A DNA stretch of 64,000 nucleotides, from the NCBI GenBank assembly GCA_933207985.1, contig OW240917.1, positions 239,250,693 to 239,314,692 of the forward strand, written 5' to 3'. Below the pieces are notes generated by a model, which saw only the letters and a program-made list of their open reading frames with translations, ran no database searches and was not told where the DNA came from. This DNA is from Pelobates cultripes (lineage: Eukaryota; Chordata; Amphibia; Anura; Pelobatidae). The position numbers and the translations under genes are program-made. Shown here piece by piece: positions 40,301 to 55,400 of this stretch (positions are counted from its first letter, which is position 1; every line of letters begins with the position of its first letter).

Positions 40301-43300
40301 ACAGTGTCACAGCAAAATCCCCCACTCAGGGTAAGTCCTGACAGTCAAACTGTGTTTAGTCCTAGGGCTCCGGGAAGAACTTTTTTTCCCTGTATGGCTC
40401 TTGCAGCACTCTTAGAGATAAGGAGAGCCTGTCTCCCTTCACGCTAGGAGGAAAACAGCCATCTGACTCCTACTGTCCAGAGCCTGTATCAATCTATCTA
40501 CCTACCTTCCGATCTGTCATCTATATATCTATTATCTATCTACCGGTCTATCCATCCATCTATAAATCTATCTATCTATTTTTGTATCTATCCAAAACAT
40601 AATTTAAGCTGAACTTGTTTTTCCAACTCGTTATGCTAAAGAAAATGACATTTTTGTTTCAGTAACCACAATACGGGTAAAAATATAACATCAACTACAC
40701 GGCATCTGAATGTGATACTAACGTGCAGAAACCTGCCAAACCAGAACTTGGAACGATTTTTCTGCCTGGATTTGAAGATCCATATGTGAATTAGAAGTAG
40801 ATAGAGATGATCTACTGACTCAAAATAAAACCCGCTGATAAATGAAAATGTCTAAAGGTCTGTTCATTGCTTTCCTGCAGAACTCATTAAACCTGGCATA
40901 CAGAAAACATCCAAAGGAATATTAACATTATACAGCGCCAACATATTCCGCAGAACTCTACGATTATAAAAAGGGGATATCAGTATGTGCCTGGCGGGTA
41001 CCTGTGTGTATCACTGTGTGTGTCTGGCGGGAACCTGTGTGTATCAGTGTGTGCCTGGCGGGTACCTGTGTGTACTACTGAGTGTGTCTGGCAGGTACCT
41101 GTGTGTATCAGTGTGTGTCTGGCGGGTACATGTATGTACCACTGTGTGTGTCTGGCGTGTACCTGTGTGTATCACTGTGTATCAGGCAGGTACCTGTATG
41201 TACCACTGTGTGTGTCTGGCGGGTACCTGTATGTACCACTGTGTGTGTCTGGCGGGTACCTGTATGTATCACTGTGTGTCTGGTGGGTACCTGTGTGTAC
41301 CACTGTGTGTGTCTGGCGGTTACCTGTGTGTATCACTGTGTGTCAGGCAGGTACCTGTATGTACCACTGTGTGTGTCTGGCGGGTACCTGTATGTACCAC
41401 TGTGTGTGTCTGGCGGGTACCTGTATGTATCACTGTGTGTCTGGTGGGTACCTGTGTGTACCACTGTGTGTGTCTGGCGGTTACCTGTGTGTATCACTGT
41501 GTGTCAGGCAGGTACCTGTATGTACCACTGTGTGTGTCTGGCGTGTACCTGTGTGCATCACTGTGTATCAGGCAGGTACCTGTATGTACCACTGTGTGTG
41601 TCTGGCGGGTACCTGTATGTACCACTGTGTGTGTCTGGTGGGTACCTGTATGTATCACTGTGTGTCTGGCGGGTACATGTATGTACCACTGTGTGTGTCT
41701 GGCGTGTACCTGTGTGTATCACTGTGAGTGTCTGGCAGGTACCTATATGTATCACTGTATGTGTCTGGCTGTGTGTATCACTGTGTGTGTCTGACAGTGT
41801 ATATCAGTGTTTGTCTGGCAGTGTTTACCTGTGTGTCTGACACTGTATACTTGTGTGTGTCAGTTTGTGTCTGACAGTGTGTACCTGTGTGCATTAGTGT
41901 GTGAATCAGTATGTGTCTGACAGTGTGTAACTGTGTGTCTGGCAGTCAATGTGAGTATGTGAGTGTATCTCAATACATGTCTGGCAGGGTAACTGTGTGT
42001 ATCAGTGTTTCAGTATTTACCTGTGTGCATCAGTGTGTGTCTGGCAGTTTATATCCATGTGAGTATGTGAGTGTATCTCAGTATATGTCTGGCAGGGTAA
42101 CTGTGTGTATCAGTGTTTCAGTAAGTACCTGTGTGTATCAGTGAGTATCCAAGTGAGTATGTGAGTGTATCTGGGAATGTGTATCTGTGTGCATCTATAA
42201 ATATGTATGTGTACATTAGTGTGGCTGGGGGGGCCTGATCTGGGGGTTAATTAGAGGCGCCAAGAGTTCTAATGGCAGTCTTGATAGTCTCTATCCTTCA
42301 CTAGTTATTATATATTCATATTACATACACTTTCTGTGTGTTTTATACAGTACAGCACATATACTAAAGCCTTAGGACAGGAATGCTATACATGTGTTAT
42401 ACCTCAAAAAAATATATGACTCCCAGTAATCTAGATACTGTATTTTTTATGCTTCCTTGTCTTACAATGTGTTTTCAGTATAAACAAACAACTGCACAGG
42501 TACCTTTCAGCCTATTTCCCTGAATTATAACTACAGCTAATTAAGGCCATGGTCTAATCTGTGCAGAATGCGCATTCGATCTGCCCGCTCCTTCTATGAC
42601 CTCTGGTCCACTTACTCTACTTTTTGTCAATTCGGCTGTAAGGAAGCAGGTCGAACAACATTCCCGTACAGTAATCTGCAATTTTGGATTAATCTTACTG
42701 AAAGCAAATTCCTCCACCCGTTTAGACTTCTGAAAAGGTCTCTCTGTATCTATGTTCAGACAGTAACTGTAGAGATAGGTTTTGTTTTAATATTTGTTTT
42801 GTAAGTATCTTAAATAAGTGACCTTCTAACGGTATTTATGGTTACGCATGGACTTTCAACTGAATCTCAATGTATTCTTTTGGTTAAAACTATTAATATC
42901 TAAATATAGAAATATCCCACACTGTAAAGTGCACTGTATATTATTAAAGGGACACTCTAGGCACTATAACCAGTTTATCTCTTTGAATTGGTTATGGTGC
43001 CTGGACTCCCCTGGCATTGTCCCTTCATTCAGTATTAAATTATTTTAGAACAGTTTAGCACTAAATAAGGGTCTCTGGCTACCCACAGTCCGGCCCTAGA
43101 AACGTGGCTAAGGCAGAGATTACACACTTCCTTGTAGTCATATCCTTCATATGGTTAGTTGGAGCTCTGATAGGCTAAAAGCCATCAGCTGAAACTCTCA
43201 GCCAATCACAGCTGCTCCAGCTAATACTTCCTCATAAGCCAAAGCAGCACTGTGGGACTGCTGCGGACTCTCGTTTAGCATTAAAAACTAACATTAAAAA

Positions 43301-46300
43301 CTATTTAATGCTCAATCAAATGATGGCTCCAGAGGACTCAGACACTCTAACAAGTTTAATGAGTTGAAGCAGATACCATGCCTGCAGTGTCCCTTTAACA
43401 ATGATCCAAAGCAGGTTTTCTTTGATCTGTTGAGAATGTTTTCGTTTTGGCCCTCAAAAAAAAAAAGCGCATGGACATGTCACGTACACATGACAGTATC
43501 TGCTCACCCAAATCCATCTCTACGACTCTAAGAATGTCCGGCCTAGTCAGATATTAATTCACAAGTAGGCTTTTCATTCTTTTTGTGTCACACGCCCTAT
43601 ATACCATATTTAGCTTCCAAAATATATTGATATAAAATTGGTTAAACACAGAATTTTTGAATGATTATTCATAAATTTAAGTTGGGTATCATACCCTTGG
43701 CCAGGAAGTTCAGATTTACATAATTTATTTATTTGAGAAAATCAAACGAAATTCACAAAATGCTGACATCAGATTTTCTTGAGCTCTAACCAGACACAAG
43801 TGAGAAGACCGACTGCACGGTATTTAATGTTGTATCTCTGTTTGGAAGGTTTGTGGATAGTGCACTTTGGAATAAATGGTGTGTTTATCGAGTGTCTCTG
43901 CTTGTACACTAGTTTGTGTTTATGAATGGCTGGGTGTGTCTTTGTGTTTGTAACATATTACATTCCACATAACAGGAGAAACTAGTTTATCGTTTTATAG
44001 TTTGTCATCCGTCAAAAGCACACATAAACGCGGTAAATTCCTTCCACAAGCCATGTCTCCATAGTGACCAATATTTTAAAAACAAACCCATTTTATAGCG
44101 TTGAGGTGAGACTGCTAAAGAGTATAGGAGTACTCGTACTATTGCACATTGTAACTTCAATAAAACAGTTACACAATAGTGATCTAAAGCCTCGATAATG
44201 TCTCATGGTATAATCTCACATGCACTCCATCAGATAACTTTACTCATAAAAAAAACATCAAAGGCATTGCAAGCACCATAACCACTTTAGCCCCTATCAG
44301 CAGACAGGCTCGGCAAATGAATTGGAATAAACTGATTGTGCTAGTAACCCATTTTATTACAGAGTTACAGACGTTTACCTCGAAAATTATTTGACACAGA
44401 AGTGGGGGGACGGCAGAGCCACAGGCCTGCTGGTACCATAACCACTACAGCTGGCTATATTGGTTATGATGCTTTGGATGAGTGGACTTGCTTAATAAAC
44501 TAAACTGACTGTAGCCATACAGTGGCTGTATCAACCTACCCACAACCTAGTTCACAGGTATGTGAACCAGACGGTGTGAAAAGACCTGCAAGGCCACTGA
44601 CATCGCATATATATACGGCTGCGGTACAGACACTCTATGGGGGTGACACACATTGGGGAGAGCGCACAATGTATTGGAGGAGGCTTTCGTCAAATGTCAA
44701 AATAGGGCAGAACTTCCGATACTGACTGACAGAAATCAAAGATGGCAGCACAATACAGTAATCTAAATTTCTACATTATATTTCTGTTTCGGGCCTCACA
44801 AATAAATATTAGTATGTATTAGGATAAGTAAACTTAATATAAAAAAAAAAAAATCGGTGGAAGTGACAAATTGTCTCCTATACAATAAATCTGTGACGAC
44901 ATCACTATGTGCCTCTATTCACAAGTCTTGAAGACAATTTTTCGTCTTAAAAGGAAGTTTATACTAAGGTAGCGGCACCTATCCCAGGGACATTCCAACT
45001 GCAGCTGCAAAATAGACATCTTAAGCCGCAAGTTGCTTTGTAAATCCTGGCAAAGAGACAGAAACTGTTATTTTTACAGCAGCCAAGAATGTTATTTGTC
45101 AGTAGAATTAGCACTACAGTCCATTAGTATATAATGCAGTGTTTGGGAATACGGAGGATTTGGATTCGTGTCTGTGGAAAGCCCTTCGACTTAATCACTC
45201 AACCTGACTGGCCCTTTTCTAAAACACTATATAATGTATTCAGTATAAAGCGTCAATGGAAATAAAAAAAAAATAAAAAAAATTAAGACCTTGATGGCAG
45301 TTGTATTTAGGAACTTCAAGTTTTAGATCAAAGTAGCCGCTCTGGAAAGATTATCCAAGGAGGATAGGTTTTCAGTTCGCTTATTTTAGACCTAACATTT
45401 TAAATTCACTTTGAATTCTGACAAAATCACTCTTTGGATAATAACTCTATAATTGTAGCAACAGTTAGTAGTTCTATATTTGTATGTAACAGAGTTACAA
45501 AAGCTTTCTCCTGGGTGTGTCACATTATCTAGACTAGATCAGTGTACTTAGTGCATGTGTGTCACAAAGACAGACTGATTAGGCCTCCCTTGTGTTTGTC
45601 TATTACAGGCTTCCCCAAACTCCGGCCCTCTAGATGTTGCTGAACTACAACTCCCATGATTCTATGGATGAAATAGATAGGCTAAGAATCATGGGAGTTG
45701 TAGTTCAGCAACATCTGGAGAGCCGGAGTTTGAGAATGCCTAGTCTATTACATGGGCAGACTGATAGTGCCTCATTTACCCCATGATGCTTTGCAACTGA
45801 GCCTGCAAGGACACGTGCTCTTACCGCACAACAGAACAAAAAATGTCTGAGCGGCTGGCATTATGAATTTGCCAAAGTGATGTATATTTGTATAACTGAT
45901 GCGAAGATGGTGGCAAAATGCACCATGCAATGCATCAATGCATGGAAGTGCAGGCTCAGCATAGGTAAGGGTGTTACTTATTTACTAAGCAGAGAGAAAA
46001 ACACAAAGGTAGCTAAACTTCCAAACGAGGGAAGCCTACCTGGGAGTGGGCCACTGGATGAAGATAAAATGTAAAGTCGGATGTATGATGAAAACACGTA
46101 TTTACTAAGGTACAATTGTTTATTATGAACTCTAAGGATCCACAAATTTAGCATAATGAACATCTACATGTTCCCATCGTATACAGCCTTTACACTTATT
46201 TTCAGTGAGACGAAGTGAATCTATACCAGGGGTGCCCAAAAGATAGACCCCCTGATGTTGTTCAACTACAGCTCCCATGATGCCTTCCATGCCTTTAGAA

Positions 46301-49300
46301 TGCTTTTAGAACGACAAAGCATCATGGAAAGTGCAGTTTTAAAACATCGGGGGACCTACCGTTGGGCACCCCTGATCTAGACAATCACGAGGTTCACAGA
46401 TAGGTAGCTTCTAATCGACTGGAATTTCTGCTCAGTTTAGGTAGATAATAGGTAAGTCTACATCGGGCCAGCCTTTGCAGGAGGAGAAATATAGGACCAG
46501 AACCACCCCTCTAGCATGTCTACCCACACTTAATGATAATGTATCACTGAGTTTTCTGTAGTCTTACCAATTCAATAAAAGTTATTGCTTTATCCCTGTC
46601 CAGTCATCCACTCATAGATAGGTTTCCCTAGTTTGGTGGTTTATCCACCTTTTTATTTTTCTTTATACTTAGTATCTATTAAGAGCAATTCCAAAGAAGT
46701 CTCACCAAATTCTGGCACAACTATTTGACCAACTTTCTTATTTCAGATGTTGTATATTTACCTCCGCTGCACTGCCTACTCCAATAAACAACACTGCTAC
46801 TTGGATTTCGGAAAGCAAAACTGTCACCTTCTGCAGGCCATTAAAATAATTGGGATATTCATTTAGCACAATATCAAAGTGAACTATTTACACTTAATTC
46901 TTCTTTTGCATTTTACTATGGTTTAAACCATACAACATGCTGCTGTAACATGGGTTCTACTGCTTAGTGACTATGAATTTTAATTATAAACTTATACACA
47001 ATGCACATTACTGCAATTTATCTTGATGTAAGACCCTTTAATGCACTATGCAGAACTATGATTTCTGTTGCTTTGGGGCTCCATGATACATTCATACATA
47101 TCAGACATAACAATGTTCTAGGATGGGGGGGTAAAGGGGCTAACCGCCGAGCAGACTGGTCGCACCAAACCAGAACTCCATGCAAGAACCGGCAAACAAG
47201 CGACTTACCCTTAAAAGATCACACCGAAACCCCGGGGCTCTTTTAGCCGGTACAACGTACCTGGAGAAGCAATCTGAAGCGGAGATAGGGCTGCGGCCTA
47301 CCAGCGGGTGCAGGTGCGGTAGAGGCGGCCAACCTCCACACCAGCGGCTCTGTTGGAAAACGCGACAATGTCCCATGGGGGGTTTGTGCCCAAAAGAAAC
47401 GGCCAACGCCATCAAGCGACTGCAACCCAAGTGCAAACTCCCCTACGATACTCTCAGCGGAGCCGTGGAGGCCTCTGGGCACCTTACAGCTCGGAGAACC
47501 CAGTCAAGCCACCCTGCGGGCCCAAACGGACTGCCCACGGGCCTCAGCCATTTACTGACTGACCGACTCTCACCCTGGTGGGAAAATCGTGGATATTGCA
47601 CACAAGGAAGGTGGAAGCCCAGCCAAGGAATCGGATGACTGCCTAAACTGCGGGAGCTGGATGTCAGCCGTGATTTGTCTTTGGACAGGGACTCTAACCG
47701 AGGCTACAAACAACCTAGCGACACAAAAGCAAAAAATGATAGCATTTATTGATCCCACTTAAGATTAGCTGAGTCTTTTCAACTCCACACATAATGCATA
47801 ATTGTTTAGTCTTAACTAATGCTATGTCAGAGACATATCAGCTGCATGCATGTTAGCCTACATTATGAACACTAGACAGCTCTAGACAGTGAGTTAATAA
47901 ACTGTGAGTTAATAGACCCTTGTTAGCACAGCAGCCAGCATGATAAGACGTTATAGGAGGGCATGAATGTTTAAGCTAGATCATTGCTTTCTCACATATG
48001 TGTAACCCTGTCTACCAAGGTTGTCATGATACCACAGGCATTCTTACTCTAAAATAATTGGTTATCGTACAGACATAGCTACTTAACTAACATAACCTTT
48101 AAACAAAAAGGTGCAAGTTCTCAGAGCCACTGTTCAACCAATCTATGTTTTCGAAGGTGCCCAGTGGCCACACGACCATACCAAGCCGAGGCATTGGCTG
48201 CCAGTGCCACATGTCCCCGAGCGCGGTACACGTGTACATACCCAAGGACTTGCTCCACCTTACAGCTTGTCAGGTTGTAGTCAATCAAAGTTAATTTTTG
48301 TGCTCTGTTATCTTTCTGTTTAACTCTCGTTTACATACCTAGCAGCATGCTCAGATCTGGTTATTTTGGAGGGATCTAGACGATAGTAAAAATCTTACAG
48401 TCCATAATGAATGTGACAGCGAGGCTCACCTCCCATGCCTCACCCTTCTGTCAGTCCCTACACTGGCTTCCTATAAAATATAGAGCTCAATTAAAAATTC
48501 TGGTTCTTGCTTTCAAATCTCTACATAATGCTGCTTCCACCTATCTATCCTCCCTTATACACAAGTATGTCCCGTCTAGGCCCTTACAATCTGCTGAAGA
48601 CTTACGTCTATCTTCTGTCCGTACTCCCACCTCTGATGCTCGCCTTCAAGATTTCTCGAGGGCTGTACCGTTCCTGTGGAACTCGCTTCCCTCCTCCGTT
48701 AGATGCTCACCCAGTCTCCACTCCTTCAAAAAATCGTTAAAAACCCACTTCTTCATAAAAGCATATCCATTAAACTGTTAATAGCTCCTGACTGATTCCA
48801 CTTCTGCAACTGTCATTAGTCTAATACTATCCTTACCTTTTTGTGTCATTTTACCCCACTCCCTCTAGCATGTAAGCTCATTGAGCAGGGCCCTCAACCC
48901 CTCTGTTCCTGTGTGTCCAACTTGTCTGGTTACAACTACATGTCTGTTCATCCACCCATTGTAAAGCGCTGCGGAATTTGATGGCGCTATATAAATACAT
49001 AATAATAATAATAATAATATGCCAATGTTACACTCAGGGCCGTCTATAATATGAATAGGACCCCGGGCAAAGCCTTTTCTTGGGCCCCCTGGGCCCTGTC
49101 ACTGCACCCTCCCTCCCCATTACGCCCAACCCGCAATCACACTGACAGACATACTGACACATACAAACACAGAAAGACACATTAAAACATTCGCAGATAC
49201 ATACTGACACACACATACACTGACACAAAAATATATACTGGCAAACATTGACACACATTCAGACATACTGATACACACACAGACACATACATATTCACAG

Positions 49301-52300
49301 ACACATACACTGACAGATATATTGACACAGACACACACAGACATACACTGACAGGCGTATTGACATACACAGACATACTGACATACACACACACACACAC
49401 TGAAACACAGTGAGACATACTGACATACACACACAGACATACTGACATACAAACACACAGACATACACACAGTATGTCTGTGTGTGTTAGTATGTCTGTG
49501 TGGTGTGTGTCAGTGTGTGTGTATGTCAGTGTGTATGTGTCAGTGTGTCTGTGTGTGTATGTCAGTGTGTCTGTGTGTGTATGTCAGTATGTCTGTCATA
49601 GACACACACAGACATACTGACATACATACACAAACAGACATACTGACACAAACATACTAACACACACATACTAACACACACACATACTAAAACACACACA
49701 CATACAGACATACTAACACATACAGACATACTAACACACACAGGCATACTAACACACACAGACATACTAACACACACAGACATACTAACACACACACACA
49801 CACATACTAACACACACACACATACTAACACACACACACAGACATACTAACACACACACAGACATACTAACACACACACAGGCATACTAACAAACACACA
49901 CACACACAGACATACTAACACACACACACACACACAGACATACTAACACACACACACACACACACACTGACATACATTTAGCCACCCTCCAGGTTCTTAC
50001 CTTTTTATGGAGGGTGGTTTCCCTGGGGTCCAGTGGCAGGCTGAGGCAGATGGGAGTTCTTCTCTGGAACTCCTCTCCTCCCTGCCTTCCTCCTCCCGCG
50101 CGGCTATCTCCGGTGGGAGGAAGTGACACGCGGTACTCACTTCCTCCCAGCCGGTACAGGAAGGGGCCCGGTCGCGCTGTTTAAGCGTCACAGCGCCCGA
50201 CCGGGCCCCTTCTGCCACATGCCCACAGGGTGGCCCTTAGTGCATGGGCCACCCGGGGGCCTCCTTAGTTGGCGGGCCGGTGCGGCTGCACCGCCGGCCG
50301 CCGGGTACGGCTGCACCGCCGGCCGCCGGGTACATGGGGGCTGCTGAAATCGCGGGGCCCACGGGGCAGCTGCTCTGGGGCCCCCCAGGAGCAACTGGGC
50401 CCGGGGCAGCTGCCCCGTTTGCCCCGCGCTAAAGACGGCCCTGGTTACACAGCCCGGCAAAACATGTGTCCTAGATTAGTTAGATAAGCCAGCGACTAGA
50501 CTGAATGCACTATAAAAATATATAACGCATTGTACCGCTAAGGTTTCGTTAGACCTGCGCAGCTAAACCAGGACCCCATTTTAATTGTATAGCGTTATGG
50601 CTGAAGGAGCATTAGGAAGATATAGTCCACAACATCTGGAGTGCCAAAGGTGACCTAACCTGGTATATCTTATGGCATGAAGTTGCCTTTACTTATTTTT
50701 AAACTGTATATAAACTAACATCCACACATGCATAACCCTTGTACCTTTCTCGTTGAGTTCATACTTATAGATGATTTCTTTAGCTCTTTCCAGAGTGGCC
50801 TCTTCCCCTTGGTGATGCAGGAATTCCTGTAGTTCCTCTGTGGACAATACCCGGTCTTCTCCAGAGTATTGGAAAAATATCTCCTCAAGTTCTGACCTGT
50901 GCATCAGCTGAGTACAGAATTCTTCAATCTCACAGTCCTCCAGGGTGTCTGTGTTAGAGCGGTCACATTTCTGGAGACACAGAAGGTATTATCTATAAGT
51001 AGGTACAACCGTATTTATACAGTGCCATCCAATGAGCACTAATCAAGAAGTGTTCTGAAGATTTGCTATTGGGTTGTCTAAATATTGACAAAACACAAAG
51101 TAGGAGACGTAAAAGTGGTTGCCTTATGTGATGATGAAACAACTGCGTGTTCGACATTTTAACAAATTTCACGCTTTTCATACATGGACAATTGCTTGTT
51201 TGAGGACACCAGTCATCTCAGAAAAAAAACCTTTTTTAATACAATAAGCTTTTCAAGCACAGAAAGAAAATATATTTCAAAAAAAAGTATATGTAAAAAA
51301 AATGCAAAAAAACTAAAAGTAGGGATGAGTTTTTCTAAATTTTCTTTTACAAATAAGTAATAAAAAAAAAACATTTAAGTAATTGAGTTTCTTTCAATAC
51401 TAGATTAAAAGATTATTACATCTAAAAATAAAAGATTTTTGAGGTGACAGTTGTCCTTTAATTAGGGGCTTAAAAATAACAGAAGCACAAGACAATAAAA
51501 AATGAAAGAACCAGTAGACTGTCAGCTGTTCTCCTCTACAAAATCTTTCTCTTAACTGGGACCTCTTCAATAGTTATCTAAATCCACTACAATATATTAG
51601 AGATTGATTTGTGGCATTCCATGGAATATGCAAAAGTCTGACAAAACCTTTTACTACCTTATTTCTGTCACGGTGCCCGGTTGGCACCATGTGGCTGCAC
51701 TTGATCTTTGCACTCACACGGTGCCCGATAGGCGCCGCATGGCTGCACCTGATCGGTACGCTCACGCGGTGCCTGATCGACGCCATGTGGAAGCGCCCGA
51801 TCAGTGCGGCCATGCTGCATGAAGGAGAGGTTACTCACCTAATCTACAGCGCCACTCCTTCTAACGGCATCGGGTGTAGCGGCCGGGTCCAACGTTATGG
51901 CTAACTAAATAGCACCGCCCCAAAAACGTCATAAGTGACGTAAACGTGCGTGCGGCGTTCCGTTTTTGACGCACACGCACGTTTAGTGTTATAGGTCCCT
52001 TTTTAACCAATGAGCAGGCTTTGGAGGTTATTTAAACCCAAACCTGCTAGTGTTCAGTGCCCTGTCGTGGTTTCCAGTACTTTGATTATCCGAGAACGCA
52101 TTTGGTACATTGTTATCCTGGTTTTTGATCTTGGCTTGTTCTGACTATCCATATATCTGGTATCCCTGACCCTTTGGCTTTGGTTTTTTGTTTATGCTCC
52201 TGTCTGTATCCATGACGTCGGCTTGTTTCTGACTATTTTTTCTATGTTAAATCTGACCATTCTAAGGCCCGGTAATACGTTTATCACTTTTACTTAATTC

Positions 52301-52417
52301 TGTGTGTTGGGCCACAGCCTCATCCTGACAATTTCTGACTTGAAGATCTCTTTGTTCTGTGTTGTCCACATTTTTCTTTGGAGAAATCTTTTCGAAAGCA
52401 TACAAGGGGGTTGAGGG

Positions 52418-52465
<48 letters not shown>

Positions 52466-55400
52466 TACATTAAGATACAATTAGCCCTGCAGGAAGTTGA
52501 GACAGAATGGGAGCCAACTAAAACCCTTCAAGGATTAATCTTAGAAATGGCTCTTAATGCCAAGGGTTCTCAACGCTACGTTTTATGAATATTCCCTTCA
52601 GAACAGAACTGTGAAGGCCACAAGTCATGGACCATTGGGAGCCTTTGACGATTGAGATGCAACGTTGGGAGAAGAAGTCATAGGAACTGTATACTAGACA
52701 CTTGATAATATTTGATTCATATGCTAGCTTATCTACTCTCCCTTACCTATCAATCCCTCCTAGTCTATGATCAGGATATCGACATTAAAAAAAAGTGTGC
52801 ATTGCACTAGACTCAAAGATCTTAAAGGAAGCATATGTTCAGCAATGGTCTCTACGTCTCTGAGCAACACTATGCAGTTCAATTCTCCACAGCAATGACT
52901 TGTGTTATGTATCATGACTGGGTAAGTGCCACACGTCCAACCTAAATTTAGCTGCCCTTCTCCTGCCAAGTTAACAGCAGGAAGAGGCATCTGCCAGGGG
53001 TGGGTTTTAAACTTCTGTGTATGAATATAGCACCTGCTTAAGTTGTAGATTGCAAGATCACCGATAGAAACATGAAAAAAAATGACACATCTAGTAGAGT
53101 TTTGGAAGTGTATGCTGAAAAGATACATTTATATAACAAAATAAAATAGATGTGAAATTAAAGTTGCTTAACAAATTATCAATGGTAATAAATTTATAGC
53201 AGCTATGACACTGCGTGGATACTCAGTAAATTTCCACAAAAATAAAAAATATGCCAAATACGATCAAAAGGTGTGAGCGAAGCGCTGTTAAATAAAACAG
53301 AACTTACCCCTTAAATACACTGAGGAACCATGAATTTGTGTAAAAATCAGACGCATATAATTGGGCATGAAATATATATATGTATATAACTGTATTGTGA
53401 ACAATGATGGTGAGTAATGGAGACTCACATATGGGGGAGCCTTTTTGGAGACAGGCTCTAAACGTAAGGGATTCTGTGCCTTTAATGCAGCAACAGTGCC
53501 TTCTTTGTACAGCTTTATGGTGTGTTCCTCCAGCAATGATCAGAGAAAAAGACAAAAAAACAGTGATATGTGTGATATTCCAAAGCTGTATGCTTACCTT
53601 AAATTGGAGACCATTAATTACGGACTGCATGTATTGTAGATATGGTGCGAGAAATAAGGTGATACTGCCCTTGTTTGCAAACTCAGGATTCAGTATATAG
53701 AAGGAATCAGCAGGTAAATGTAATATAAGTAAATATTTTGTAAGTAAAATAAAAACAATTAAAAACATGTTTCACCAAGACATGTTTCACCGTGTAATCT
53801 TTTACAATCAGTACATTTCTGATCCTGGGTACTCCTATTTAAAGTTGAAAGGTTGACAACCCCTTATTAACTCCATGATATAGTAGGCCAATCGGAAGTG
53901 TTTGCTGTAGGCGGAGGCGTTGTCCTTCCCTCGATTCTGAAGTCCATGTGCTTGATATGACATTTTGGGGTTTTGCAGCATATGACAAAGTCCGTGATGC
54001 TTCAGAGGTTCTCAAAATAGTAACAATACGTCACTTCCAGGTAGTATTACGAGAAACAATCAAGACCACAGTACTTCTTATATGGTGTGAATTTGGGACT
54101 AAAACTGAGAGATCTTAGGGCACTTCCACCACATGTGTAGGAATCTGCCCCTTTGTTGCAGGCATCTCCAGCATTGCCCTGTTTCTCCTGGTTTATATGC
54201 TCTTCTCTGGGTTACGGTACCACCAAGATAGCAATTTGAAGGATGTTTCATGTGTAGGAGAGGCGATAGAGCACAGAGATACATATATATTTTATTCAAA
54301 ATTGCACAATTGGGGGCGGAGCCTGGCAGCCGCACAGAATGGTCGTACACACTGAGAGCTCCGCACAATCTGGCTCCTAAATAACCGATAAATACAACCC
54401 TGCGACCCAAAACTTACAGCCCTCTACACTACAATATCGGGAGACATCCCTAGCTCCCATACTAGCGGTGCTTCCAGCCGTGACCGGTGGATAACACCGG
54501 AGGAGAGTCCGCGGCCTACAAGAGGCCTAGTAGCAGCGCGCGAGAGGGAGGCGGCCGATCCCTCAGCCTGCTATCAAGCACTTACCCGGGAAGACCAGCC
54601 TGCAACCCCCCCCCGAGCCGGTGGGGGTTATCCCGGCAACTTTCAACGGTGGCAAAATCATGAAATTCCTGCCACTATACACTCGAGACTACCCACCCAC
54701 CAAGACCAAGATGGCGCACACCTCGTACATCTTACTGCCTCAACCCATCCGACTGACTCTGCAGGAGAGGCTTGATGCCTTATTTGAAAACTTCTGGGCC
54801 ACAATAGCCGCATGCCGGCACAAGCCTGCTGGAGCCCAGCCAGACCCAACCGTGCCGCTCACAACTGGGCAGCCTGCGACTCACGGGCGAAACTGTGGTG
54901 CAGCATTGCCACTAAATAAGAAGAAACGGAGGACACATAAACAAACAAGGCGCCGAAGAATCCGCCCGGCACTGTCCAGCATCCGCCCTGAAGCACAGTC
55001 CCAACCGGGAAAAGTACGAAACCTATCGACGGCTAAGCACCACCGCAAGCACTCTTCAAACCCACTTAAACCCAGCCAACACCAACAGAGACCTACGGCT
55101 TACCCTACTCTTAGCAACCTGGCACCTCCATACCCGGCTAACCCGAAGAGCCTGCCTCACAACGTACCGCGGAGGTCAGGACCACTCGGACTGACCCTGC
55201 AAACCACAACATGTCTGCCCCACTCCAACAACATACCAGCAGATCGAGGGCGTCTGAGCCTGACAATGAGACTCTCCCGGCTGGAATGTGGAGCACCCCA
55301 GCGGGGCATTGGCTGAACGAGAGACTGAACACAGGAACCATCATCTTACATATGGCCCCTCAACAACGCACACAGAGCGCAAAGCATGGTAACCGTTCAG

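Noticed and set aside
40985..41840. Three + strand open frames of 246-269 codons rich in Cys, Val and Tyr
   Set aside because: All three frames are open at once because the 31-33-bp repeat lacks stop codons. This is a repeat artefact, not a cysteine-rich secreted protein.
47180..47638. 152-codon open frame in a GC-rich island
   Set aside because: Low stop density is expected in GC-rich DNA. No motif was recognised, so it is treated as part of a repeat fragment, not a gene.
49034..50129. Cys/Val/Ser-rich open frames on the - strand
   Set aside because: They derive from the CA-rich satellite inside the hAT element.
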